Shown one piece after another: positions 1-4,943 of a stretch of DNA of 5,027 nucleotides (its first letter is position 1; every line of letters starts with the position of its first letter). Under the pieces are notes generated by a model that was not told where the DNA came from, ran no database searches, and worked only from the letters and a program-made list of their open reading frames with translations. Position numbers and translations under genes: made by a program. Source of the DNA: Actinomycetes bacterium (GTDB lineage: Bacteria > Actinomycetota > Actinomycetes > Actinomycetales > Microbacteriaceae); assembly GCA_023421635.1 (NCBI GenBank), contig JAEZSU010000384.1, positions 1 to 5,027 of the forward strand, given 5' to 3'.

Positions 1-170
1 GCGAGGCGCCGGATGAGCCGGATCACGTCCGGGACGAGCCGCAGCATCCCCTTCCAGTCGACCTCGGATCCCGCGCGACGCTGCTGCCACCAGAGCACGA
101 GGACGAGCACCAGCCACAGCAGCACGAAGCCCGCGAGGACGCTCAGCACCACGATCAGCCAGTCGGGCAT
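1..170 (-). CDS. DUF1232/YkvA-like membrane-anchored protein, N-terminal part (runs off the left edge)
   Basis: Seen: an ATG at 170-168 opens a frame that stays open to the window edge, giving 56 complete codons. Residues 5-28 are almost all Leu, Val, Trp and Ile and form one clear transmembrane segment, followed by a basic patch (QQRR, 29-32). Then comes an amphipathic stretch with KGMLRLVPDVIRLIRRL at 40-56. Family knowledge: a single N-terminal helix followed by an 'LVPDVxRLxRRL' type segment resembles the lead-in of actinobacterial DUF1232 (YkvA) proteins, whose function is not established. The DUF1232 core itself lies outside the window, so the name is an inference. There is no Shine-Dalgarno sequence ahead of the ATG; a CAGTAT element ends 5 bases upstream, suggesting a leaderless mRNA. 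The gene diverges from the acetyltransferase gene at 188. The coding-like composition and the clean membrane segment make the frame itself fairly secure. Confidence 0.6.
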   Translation of the reverse strand, partial: MPDWLIVVLSVLAGFVLLWLVLVLVLWWQQRRAGSEVDWKGMLRLVPDVIRLIRRL

Positions 171-175
171 GGCGG

Positions 176-181
176 ATACTG
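176..181 (-). promoter_or_regulatory. -10-like element CAGTAT for the divergent membrane-protein gene
   Basis: Read on the minus strand, CAGTAT keeps the two most conserved -10 positions (A2 and T6) and lacks only T1. It is followed by 5 bases and the ATG at 170, again leaderless geometry. It overlaps the plus-strand TACTGT element by five bases, so one 7-bp core (176-182) may fire in both directions. It is weaker than its partner by consensus match. Confidence 0.35.
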
Positions 182-182
182 T
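177..182 (+). promoter_or_regulatory. -10 element TACTGT for a leaderless acetyltransferase mRNA
   Basis: TACTGT fits the actinobacterial TANNNT -10 consensus and is followed by exactly 5 bases before the ATG at 188. A transcript starting 6-7 bases after the element would begin at or one base into the start codon, which is the usual geometry of leaderless promoters. No Shine-Dalgarno sequence precedes this ATG, in keeping with that. No recognisable -35 box is seen; the sequence upstream is the coding start of the divergent gene. The element is a prediction from sequence only. Confidence 0.5.
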
Positions 183-187
183 GGCAT

Positions 188-604
188 ATGCCCTTCTCCG
201 ACCGCTACGAACTGATCGGGGAGGCGCCTCCCGTCGACGCCTACGTCGCGTTGCGCACGGATGCCGGCCTCTCCCCCAAGACGCGAGAGCAGGGTGTCGC
301 CGCCATCGCGGGCACCTGGTTCTTCTGTCACGTCCGCGATCGGTCGACGGGTGAGGTCGTCGCGATGGGACGCGTGATCGGGGACGGCGGCTGGTACTTC
401 CACATCGCCGACATCGCCACACCCCCGGCACACCAGGGCCGGGGGCTGGGCCGCACCGTCATGGAGACGCTGATCGCCCGCATCCGCTCGGCGGCACCTG
501 CTCAGCCGTACATCACCCTCCTGGCCGACCCGCCCGGGCGGCGCCTCTACGAGCAGTTCGGGTTCGTCTCGACCGACCCGACCGTGGGGATGCGGCTGCC
601 CTGA
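188..604 (+). CDS. GNAT family N-acetyltransferase
   Basis: A 138-residue single-domain protein, the normal length for a small Gcn5-related acetyltransferase that moves the acetyl group of acetyl-CoA to an amine. Motif A is clear: a beta strand HIADIAT at 72-78 followed by QGRGLG at 83-88, the Q/R-x-x-G-x-G/A loop that holds the CoA pyrophosphate, and then helix RTVMETLIARI. Near the end, RRLYEQFGF (118-126) is the usual motif B region, and Tyr121 is in the position of the common general acid. The N-terminal 'LRTDAGLSPKT' stretch (22-32) is typical of a group of small GNATs of unknown substrate. The ATG at 188 is chosen because it begins just before the conserved N-terminal strand and sits at leaderless distance from a -10 element. 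It is first in a likely operon; 114 bases separate it from the next gene. The family call is firm, but the substrate cannot be told. Confidence 0.9.
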   Translation: MPFSDRYELIGEAPPVDAYVALRTDAGLSPKTREQGVAAIAGTWFFCHVRDRSTGEVVAMGRVIGDGGWYFHIADIATPPAHQGRGLGRTVMETLIARIRSAAPAQPYITLLADPPGRRLYEQFGFVSTDPTVGMRLP

Positions 605-654
605 GCGAGCGTCCCCGCGTGCGCGTCACCCTTCTTGCGGATGTCGGAGGCCCC

Positions 655-702
655 GAGGACGATGACGGGCTGCAGCAGGCGGTGCGACGGCGCATCGTCC
701 TC
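655..702 (+). promoter_or_regulatory. Long-arm inverted repeat in the leader of the VOC gene
   Basis: GAGGACGATG at 655-664 and CATCGTCCTC at 693-702 are perfect 10-base reverse complements separated by 28 bases. In RNA they would form a stem ending 3 bases before the GGAGG ribosome binding site (706-710) of the VOC gene. The loop contains the palindrome GCTGCAGC (669-676). No T-run follows, so it is not a standard intrinsic terminator. It could affect translation, mRNA processing or stability between the GNAT and VOC genes, or bind a dimeric protein as DNA. The remaining bases of the 605-718 gap show nothing else I can name. Confidence 0.35.
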
Positions 703-705
703 ATC

Positions 706-710
706 GGAGG
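706..710 (+). promoter_or_regulatory. Ribosome binding site deciding the VOC start
   Basis: GGAGG lies 8 bases ahead of the ATG at 719 and is the best Shine-Dalgarno match in the window. It favours 719 over in-frame upstream starts at 635 and 662, whose added residues are Ser- and Arg-rich and do not resemble the fold. A second TCGGAGG at 644-650 sits 11 bases before the in-frame ATG at 662, a longer and poorer spacing. Confidence 0.7.
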
Positions 711-718
711 GAGCCCCC

Positions 719-1093
719 ATGGACTGGAAGCTGGAACTGATCGCCGTGCCGGTGAGCGACCTCGACCGCGCGAAGGACTTCTACGTGAAGATCGGCTTCA
801 ACGCCGACCACGACCACACCGTGTCGGAGGAGGTGCGGTTCATCCAACTCACGCCGCCGGGCTCCGCGTGCTCCATCGTGCTCGACAGCAACTTCACGGA
901 CATGCCTCCGGGGTCGGTGAAGGGGCTGCAGTGCGTCGTGAAGGATGCTGCGGCTGCCCGCGACGCGCTCCTCGCCGCCGGCGTCGAGACGAGCGACCTC
1001 GACCAGCAAGCATGGGGGGTCTTCGTATACTTCTCCGACCCCGACGGCAACGGCTGGGCACTGCAGCAGATGCCCGAGTGGTCGGCGAGCTGA
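719..1093 (+). CDS. VOC family protein (glyoxalase/bleomycin-resistance/dioxygenase fold)
   Basis: A 124-residue protein with the paired beta-alpha-beta-beta-beta modules of the vicinal oxygen chelate fold. The first module opens with LELIAVPVSDLDRAKDFYVKIGF (5-27), the hallmark strand, turn and helix. The second module starts near VKGLQCVVKD, continues through AAARDALLAAGVE, and ends in the very typical DPDGNGWALQQM. At one domain's length it should work as a dimer. Known: VOC proteins bind a divalent metal through His/Glu ligands in glyoxalase I and extradiol dioxygenases. Here the first-strand His position appears to be Leu7 and the last-strand Glu position is Gln or Met, so a classical metal site looks absent. 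A binding or resistance role, or a substrate-binding partner role, is as likely as catalysis. It follows the GNAT gene by 114 bases and precedes the MpaB-family gene by 19. The substrate is unknown. Confidence 0.88.
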   Translation: MDWKLELIAVPVSDLDRAKDFYVKIGFNADHDHTVSEEVRFIQLTPPGSACSIVLDSNFTDMPPGSVKGLQCVVKDAAAARDALLAAGVETSDLDQQAWGVFVYFSDPDGNGWALQQMPEWSAS

Positions 1094-1112
1094 ACCGTGA
1101 CACGCTTGAGCC

Positions 1113-2033
1113 GTGACTCGAAATCCCCTGCGCGGACGGCTCCTTTCGGCGCTGTCCGGCGATCCGGATGGCACGCCCGCCTGGGTACGGGCGCTGGCTG
1201 AGGGCGAAGACCTCGGCTACTTCGCCGACGGTGGCGCGGTCTGGACGGTGCACGCCGGCACGGCGACCTTCGTCGCGGGAATCCGCGCACTCCTCATCCA
1301 GGCGCTGCACCCGGGAGCGATGGCGGGCGTGCATGACTTCTCCCGCTACCGGGAGGATCCGATCGGACGCCTCACGGGCACGGTGCGCTGGATCATCTGC
1401 GTCACCTACGGATCGACCGGGCAGGCGGAGGCCGAGACCGCCCGCGTCGGTCGCCTGCATCGACGGGTCTCCGGCACCTACTCGACCGCCACCGGACCCC
1501 GCACGTACTCGGCGTCGGACGCCGCGCTCGTGGAATGGGTCCACCTCGCCTTCACCGAGGCATTCCTCGGGGCCCACGAGCGGTGGGGCGGGCCGATCCC
1601 CGGCGGACCCGACGCGTACGTGCGGGAATGGGCGCAGGCCGGCCGGCTGATGCGCGTCGCGGATCCGCCCGAGACCGAAGCCGCGCTGAGAGCGCGGATG
1701 GATGCGTACCTCGACCGCGGGGAGCTCGTCTCCGACGCGCGCGTCGCCGAGGTCGTCCGCTTCCTCCGTGACGTGCCCTTCACCGGCTCGATGCGGCTCG
1801 CGTATCGCGTGCTGTTCGCCGCCGCTGTCGCCAGCCTCCCCCGGCGGTATCGCGCACTGCTCGGCCTGAGACGGACCCCGCTTCCGGTGATCACCACGAC
1901 ACGGATCGTGCTCGCCCTCTCGGCTCGGGCCCTCGGATCGGGCCCACGCGCCCAGGACTTCGCCCGACGACGACACCGACGATTGCAGCACGCGGTGGAG
2001 ACCGGAGACTCAGCGGACGAACGAACGCCCTGA
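1113..2033 (+). CDS. Oxygenase MpaB family protein (DUF2236)
   Basis: A 306-residue protein with a GTG start. Conserved blocks of the MpaB/DUF2236 family are visible: QALHPG at 63-68, then GVHDFSRYREDPIGRL at 72-87 (family pattern HP-x-x-x-x-GV...DP-x-x-RL), then AETARVGRLHRRVSG at 107-121 and YSASDAALVEWVHLAF at 132-147. Known: the family includes fungal MpaB and the bacterial latex-clearing protein Lcp, a b-type haem oxygenase whose haem is held by a conserved His in this domain. By pattern, His144 is the candidate axial ligand, with His66 and the 111-118 Arg/His block also conserved. The C-terminal third (about 210-306) is basic and helical, without a clear membrane segment or signal peptide. 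No strong Shine-Dalgarno sequence precedes the GTG; with only 19 bases after the VOC stop, translation by reinitiation is plausible. The natural substrate of most bacterial members is unknown. The stop codon lies inside a terminator hairpin. Confidence 0.85.
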   Translation: MTRNPLRGRLLSALSGDPDGTPAWVRALAEGEDLGYFADGGAVWTVHAGTATFVAGIRALLIQALHPGAMAGVHDFSRYREDPIGRLTGTVRWIICVTYGSTGQAEAETARVGRLHRRVSGTYSTATGPRTYSASDAALVEWVHLAFTEAFLGAHERWGGPIPGGPDAYVREWAQAGRLMRVADPPETEAALRARMDAYLDRGELVSDARVAEVVRFLRDVPFTGSMRLAYRVLFAAAVASLPRRYRALLGLRRTPLPVITTTRIVLALSARALGSGPRAQDFARRRHRRLQHAVETGDSADERTP

Positions 2034-2047
2034 CATCTGTCGGGGCG
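2026..2047. terminator. Probable bidirectional terminator hairpin overlapping the MpaB-family stop codon
   Basis: CGCCCTGAC (2026-2034) pairs with GTCGGGGCG (2039-2047) around the loop ATCT: nine pairs including one G-U wobble in the plus-strand RNA. The TGA stop (2031-2033) is in the left arm. Downstream on the plus strand is a T-rich stretch, GTTTCGTCT (2052-2060). Read on the minus strand the stem has one C-A mismatch and is followed by TTCGTTCGT (2025-2017), so it could also stop leftward transcripts from ychF. The position between convergent genes fits. The T-tracts are interrupted, so efficiency is uncertain. Confidence 0.5.
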
Positions 2048-2050
2048 GCG

Positions 2051-2107
2051 CGTTTCGTCTCGCTTCGCTCACTCAACGACCGGGGGCACCCTCGCTCAAC
2101 GACCGGG
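2051..2107. repeat. Intergenic repeat, one long copy plus a partial second copy
   Basis: On the minus strand CCCGGTCGTTGAGCGAG (2107-2091) and CCCGGTCGTTGAGTGAG (2084-2068) match at 16 of 17 bases with a 23-base period. The left copy continues through CGAAGCGAGACGAAACG to 2051, giving a 34-base unit. From memory, units of the kind GGTCGTTGAGCGAG...GACGAAACG recur between genes in Microbacterium and related genomes; I cannot verify that here. It fills most of the 88-base gap between the convergent MpaB-family and ychF genes. It may act as a spacer or a mobile REP-like unit. It encodes nothing visible. Confidence 0.55.
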
Positions 2108-2121
2108 CTGGTGACGTCGCG

Positions 2122-3195
2122 TCAGTTGTTGAAGCGGAACTCCACGACGTCGCCGTCCTGCATGACGTAGTCCTTGCCCTCGAGGCGGGCCTTGCCCTTC
2201 GCGCGGGCCTCCTGCACGGAGCCGGTCTCGACGAGGTCGTCGAACGAGATGACCTCGGCCTTGATGAAGCCCTTCTCGAAGTCGGTGTGGATGACCCCCG
2301 CCGCCTGCGGCGCCTTCCAGCCCTTGCCGAACGTCCACGCGCGGGCCTCCTTGGGCCCCGCGGTGAGGTAGGTCTGGAGCCCGAGGGTGTCGAACCCGAT
2401 GCGGGCGAGCTGGTCGAGGCCGGACTCGTCCTGACCGGTCGAGGCCAGCAGCTCTGCGGCATCCTCCGGGTCGAGATCGATGAGCTCCGACTCGATCTTC
2501 GCGTCGAGGAACACGGCCTTCGCCGGTGCGACGATGGCTGCGAGCTCCGCCTTGCGGGCCGGGTCGGTCAGCACGGACTCGTCGACGTTGAAGACGAAGA
2601 TGAAGGGCTTCGCGGTGAGCAGGCCCAGCTCCTTGATCGGGGCGAGGTCGAGTCCGGATGCCGAGAGGAGCTCACCGCGCTCCAGCGCGTCCTTCGCGGC
2701 GACGGCCGCCTCGAGCACCGACGGGTCGAGCTTCTTGCCTCGCACCTCCTTCTCGTAGCGCGCGATGGCGCGCTCGAGCGTCTCGAGGTCGGCGAGCTGC
2801 AGTTCGGCGTTGATCGTCTCCAGGTCGTTCTTCGGGTCGACCGCGCCCTCGACGTGCACGACGTCGGGGTCGACGAACCCGCGCACGACCTGCGCGATCG
2901 CGTCGGCCTCACGGATGTTCGCGAGGAACTTGTTGCCGAGCCCCTCCCCCTCGCTCGCACCGCGCACGATGCCGGCGATGTCGACGAACGACACGGTCGC
3001 GGGCAGGATGCGCTCGGAGTGGAAGATCTCGGCGAGCTTCTCGAGACGCGGATCGGGCAGATTCACCACACCGACGTTGGGCTCGATCGTCGCGAACGGG
3101 TAGTTCGCCGCGAGCACCTGGTTCTTGGTCAGGGCGTTGAACAGGGTGGACTTGCCGACGTTGGGCAGTCCGACGATTCCGATGGTGAGGGCCAC
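2122..3195 (-). CDS. ychF: Ribosome-associated ATPase YchF (OLA1/Obg-like family)
   Basis: A 357-residue protein, matching the family's usual length of about 363. The order is G domain, helical insertion, TGS domain. The P-loop GLPNVGKST is at 9-17, switch I around YPFATIEPN (32-40) and the G3 motif DIAG at 72-75. The G4 position is NVDE (203-206) instead of NKxD, the change that makes YchF prefer ATP over GTP. His114 falls exactly at the catalytic His114 of E. coli YchF. The C-terminal part from about 275 (AGPKEARAWTF...VEFRFNN) is the TGS domain. The GTG start at 3195 aligns with the E. coli N-terminus with no extra residues. YchF is a cytosolic ATPase that binds ribosomes and takes part in translation and stress responses. 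The E. coli redox-sensing Cys35 is Ala35 here and the protein has no cysteine. There is no Shine-Dalgarno sequence; a TANNNT element lies 8 bases ahead. It faces the MpaB-family gene tail to tail. Confidence 0.97.
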   Translation of the reverse strand: MALTIGIVGLPNVGKSTLFNALTKNQVLAANYPFATIEPNVGVVNLPDPRLEKLAEIFHSERILPATVSFVDIAGIVRGASEGEGLGNKFLANIREADAIAQVVRGFVDPDVVHVEGAVDPKNDLETINAELQLADLETLERAIARYEKEVRGKKLDPSVLEAAVAAKDALERGELLSASGLDLAPIKELGLLTAKPFIFVFNVDESVLTDPARKAELAAIVAPAKAVFLDAKIESELIDLDPEDAAELLASTGQDESGLDQLARIGFDTLGLQTYLTAGPKEARAWTFGKGWKAPQAAGVIHTDFEKGFIKAEVISFDDLVETGSVQEARAKGKARLEGKDYVMQDGDVVEFRFNN

Positions 3196-3203
3196 GGGAG
3201 ACC

Positions 3204-3209
3204 AGTCTA
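3204..3209 (-). promoter_or_regulatory. -10-like element TAGACT ahead of ychF
   Basis: TAGACT fits TANNNT and ends 8 bases before the GTG at 3195, so the mRNA would be leaderless or nearly so. The bases between them (GGTCTCCC) do not resemble a Shine-Dalgarno sequence. There is no convincing -35 box. Together with the hairpin at the gntR stop codon, it suggests ychF is transcribed separately from the operon upstream. Confidence 0.35.
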
Positions 3210-3210
3210 G

Positions 3211-3250
3211 GCGGCAGGACGCCGCGGCTCGTGCGGGGCGTCAGCCCCGC
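3211..3250 (-). terminator. Tandem GC hairpins at the end of the gntR gene
   Basis: GCGGGGC (3233-3239) and GCCCCGC (3244-3250) form a perfect 7-bp all-GC stem around a 4-base loop that contains the gntR stop codon (3241-3243). Further on, GCGGC (3211-3215) and GCCGC (3221-3225) form a second, 5-bp stem. No T-run follows either, so this is at best a tract-less terminator or a stem that protects the 3' end. The position, between the regulator and ychF, is right for an operon end. Confidence 0.35.
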
Positions 3251-3960
3251 GGCGCCCGCTCGAACGCGTCGTGCACCGCCATGGCCGCATCGATGGCATC
3301 CGGGTCGCCGCGCTCGATCACGTCGATGAGCACCTCGTGCGCCTTCACGCGCCGCGCCTCAAGATCCTCCCGCGGTGCGACGGACGGGGTCTCCGCGGGC
3401 TCGGTGTGCTCCCGCAGGTAATCGATGAGGTCGGTGTACGTGGCGCGCAGGAAGACGTTCGGGGTGACCTCGCCGATCCGGCGGTGCAGCTGCCAGATCA
3501 GCGCGAGCGACGCCATCTGGTCGTCCAGCCGCTCCCGCGTCAGCCGGACGAGCTCGCGCAGCTCCGCCACGTCGTTGTCGGTGCGCCACAGCACCGCCTC
3601 ACGGATGACCAACGGCTCGAGCTGATCGCGCACCGCCATCGCATCCGCGGTCCGCCCGCTCACCCGGAACAGTCGCTTGACGGTGTAGTCCGCCTCGGGG
3701 TCGGCGACGACGACCCCGCCGCGCGGGCCCGGTTTGACCGTGACCACGCGGCGCTCCTGCAGGATCTTCCGGGCCTCCCCGATCGTGGATCGCGCGACTC
3801 CGGTGGCCGCCTGCAGGTCGGACTTGCTCGCCACGAAGGCGCCCGCAGCGAGCTCGCGCTGGGCGATCAGGTCCTGGACGTAGAGCGCGGCGACCGCGGC
3901 GCGAGACGTGACGGTGCGCAGCTTCGGCGCGGTCGGGTCCTGAATGTCGCTCATGCTCAC
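3241..3960 (-). CDS. GntR family transcriptional regulator, FadR-type with FCD domain
   Basis: A 239-residue repressor-type protein. A winged helix-turn-helix spans about 18-86: VASKSDLQAATGVARSTIGEARKIL is the HTH and GPRGGVVVA the wing. An all-helical FCD ligand domain spans about 105-235, with RDQLEP at 111-116, WQLHRRIGEVTPN at 156-168, AHEVLIDVIERGD at 207-219 and a final His at 230. Known: FCD domains hold a metal with an Asp-x3-His motif and two more His, and bind small carboxylates. His159, His208 and His230 are present, but the Asp position is Ile155. In the HTH, FadR's DNA-contact Arg49 is Gly61, while Arg45 is kept as Arg57. The GTG at 3960 overlaps the FAH-family stop by 4 bases; an ATG at 3954 with AGGGG five bases upstream is an equally good start, giving 237 residues. 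It probably controls its own operon in response to a pathway intermediate. Confidence 0.9.
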   Translation of the reverse strand: MSMSDIQDPTAPKLRTVTSRAAVAALYVQDLIAQRELAAGAFVASKSDLQAATGVARSTIGEARKILQERRVVTVKPGPRGGVVVADPEADYTVKRLFRVSGRTADAMAVRDQLEPLVIREAVLWRTDNDVAELRELVRLTRERLDDQMASLALIWQLHRRIGEVTPNVFLRATYTDLIDYLREHTEPAETPSVAPREDLEARRVKAHEVLIDVIERGDPDAIDAAMAVHDAFERAPRG

Positions 3961-4943
3961 CCCTGCACTTCTCCACGCGTCCGCCTGCGGTCTCCCGGGC
4001 GGGCTGCCGCGACGGGCGGCGCGGAGACCGGTGGGCCCACCCGATTCCCGATCCTACCGAGGCCTTCCACGACGAGTCGGACCTCGTCGCCTTCCCGGAG
4101 GGGCGGCGGCGTCAGGCCGCCGTTGCGGCCCCACAGCTCGCCCAGGCATCCGCCGTTGCCCACGGTGCCCGACCCCAGCACGTCGCCCGGCATCACGACG
4201 GAGTTCCGCGACGCGTAGGCGAGCAGCTCGGGGAACGTCCACCCCATGTTCGCCACGAGGTCGGTGCCGACGAGCTCACCGTTGACGAACACCTCGGCCC
4301 GTACCGCGAGGAATCCCTCCTCGTCGATGAACCCCTCCCGCTCGTCCGGCGTGACGATCCAGGGCCCCAGGGTGGTGCCGAAGTCCTTCCCCTTGGCCGG
4401 CCCGAGATGCACCTGCATCTCCCGCGCCTGGAGGTCGCGCGCCGACCAGTCGTTCATGATCGTGTACCCGAAGATGTGCTGCGCCGCGGCCGCGGGCGTC
4501 AGGTTGCTCGCCCCGCCCGCATCCCCTCCGACGACGGCCGCCACCTCGAGCTCGAAATCCAGCCGCTCGGAGACGGGCGGATGCAGGAGGTCACCGTCCG
4601 CGAGGACGGTGTGCGGATTCGTGAAGTAGAAGGTCGGCGCGGCGTACCACTCCGCGGGGACGCCGCCGGCGCCCTGCACGCCGGCGGTGATGCCTTCGAC
4701 ATGCTCCTCGAAGGCGACGAAATCGCGGATCGTGGCGGGACGCAACGGTGCCAGCAGGCGGACGTCCCGGAGCGGCACACCGCTCCCCGCCGAGCGCGCC
4801 GCATCGCATCTGGATCGCAGGTCCTCGAGCCCCGCACCGACGGCGTCCGCGACGGTCCAGCCGTCGAGGAACGCGATCGCCCGGTCGTCGTGGAGGAAGC
4901 CTTCCGCGACCCCGGCGGCATCCTTCCACCGGCCGATCCTCAC
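3957..4943 (-). CDS. Fumarylacetoacetate hydrolase (FAH) family protein
   Basis: A 328-residue enzyme of the FAH superfamily, which breaks or isomerises C-C bonds in acylpyruvate-type or enol substrates using Mg or Mn. An N-terminal cap-like part spans about 1-62, then LLAPLRPATIRDFVAFEEHVEG (63-84), with His81 in the place of the family's catalytic His. The core has the metal ligands Glu131 and Glu133 in LDFELEVA and Asp165 in MNDWSARDLQ (163-172). It continues with LGPAKGKDFGTTLGPW, the loop MPGDVLGSGTVGNGGC, and REGDEVRLVVEGLG near the end. These are the family signatures. The position matching Asp126 of mammalian FAH seems to be Ala77, as in many bacterial relatives that use three ligands. 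A Pro/Arg-rich tail of about 26 residues follows the core. The GTG start overlaps the upstream stop by 4 bases. The family is sure; the substrate could be fumarylpyruvate, fumarylacetoacetate or a 2-keto-3-deoxy sugar acid. Confidence 0.92.
   Translation of the reverse strand: MRIGRWKDAAGVAEGFLHDDRAIAFLDGWTVADAVGAGLEDLRSRCDAARSAGSGVPLRDVRLLAPLRPATIRDFVAFEEHVEGITAGVQGAGGVPAEWYAAPTFYFTNPHTVLADGDLLHPPVSERLDFELEVAAVVGGDAGGASNLTPAAAAQHIFGYTIMNDWSARDLQAREMQVHLGPAKGKDFGTTLGPWIVTPDEREGFIDEEGFLAVRAEVFVNGELVGTDLVANMGWTFPELLAYASRNSVVMPGDVLGSGTVGNGGCLGELWGRNGGLTPPPLREGDEVRLVVEGLGRIGNRVGPPVSAPPVAAARPGDRRRTRGEVQG
3960..3964 (-). promoter_or_regulatory. Candidate ribosome binding site for the gntR gene (start choice)
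   Basis: AGGGG lies 5 bases ahead of the ATG at 3954. A separate GGAG (3974-3971) lies 10 bases ahead of the GTG at 3960. Both starts are in the same frame and differ by two residues. Either way the site is inside the end of the FAH-family gene, which fits translational coupling. Confidence 0.45.

Noticed and set aside
13..354. Plus-strand 113-codon open frame covering the left edge
   Set aside because: The product is Ser/Thr/Arg-rich and overlaps both the better-supported minus-strand membrane protein and the GNAT gene.
635..718. Longer start for the VOC gene (28 extra residues from 635, or 19 from 662)
   Set aside because: The added residues are Ser/Arg-rich and outside the fold; the ATG at 719 has the best Shine-Dalgarno sequence and begins right at the conserved first strand.
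894..1991. Long minus-strand open frame of 365 codons opposite the VOC and MpaB-family genes
   Set aside because: It is an antisense shadow caused by high G+C at third positions. Its product is Arg/Gly/Ser/Pro-rich with no recognisable domain, while the plus-strand proteins have clear family motifs.
2287..3210. Plus-strand open frame of 307 codons opposite ychF
   Set aside because: It is the mirror of the YchF coding frame; the product is an Asp/Arg/Leu/Val mixture without motifs, and YchF is certain.
3957..4035. Possible frameshift at the end of the FAH-family gene producing its Pro/Arg-rich tail
   Set aside because: The core is complete before the tail, and the frame runs cleanly to a GTGA overlap with the next gene, which a random frameshift would rarely create.
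3271..4218. Plus-strand open frame of 315 codons opposite gntR and the FAH-family gene
   Set aside because: It spans two unrelated genes on the other strand and has no domain signature, so it is a composition artefact.
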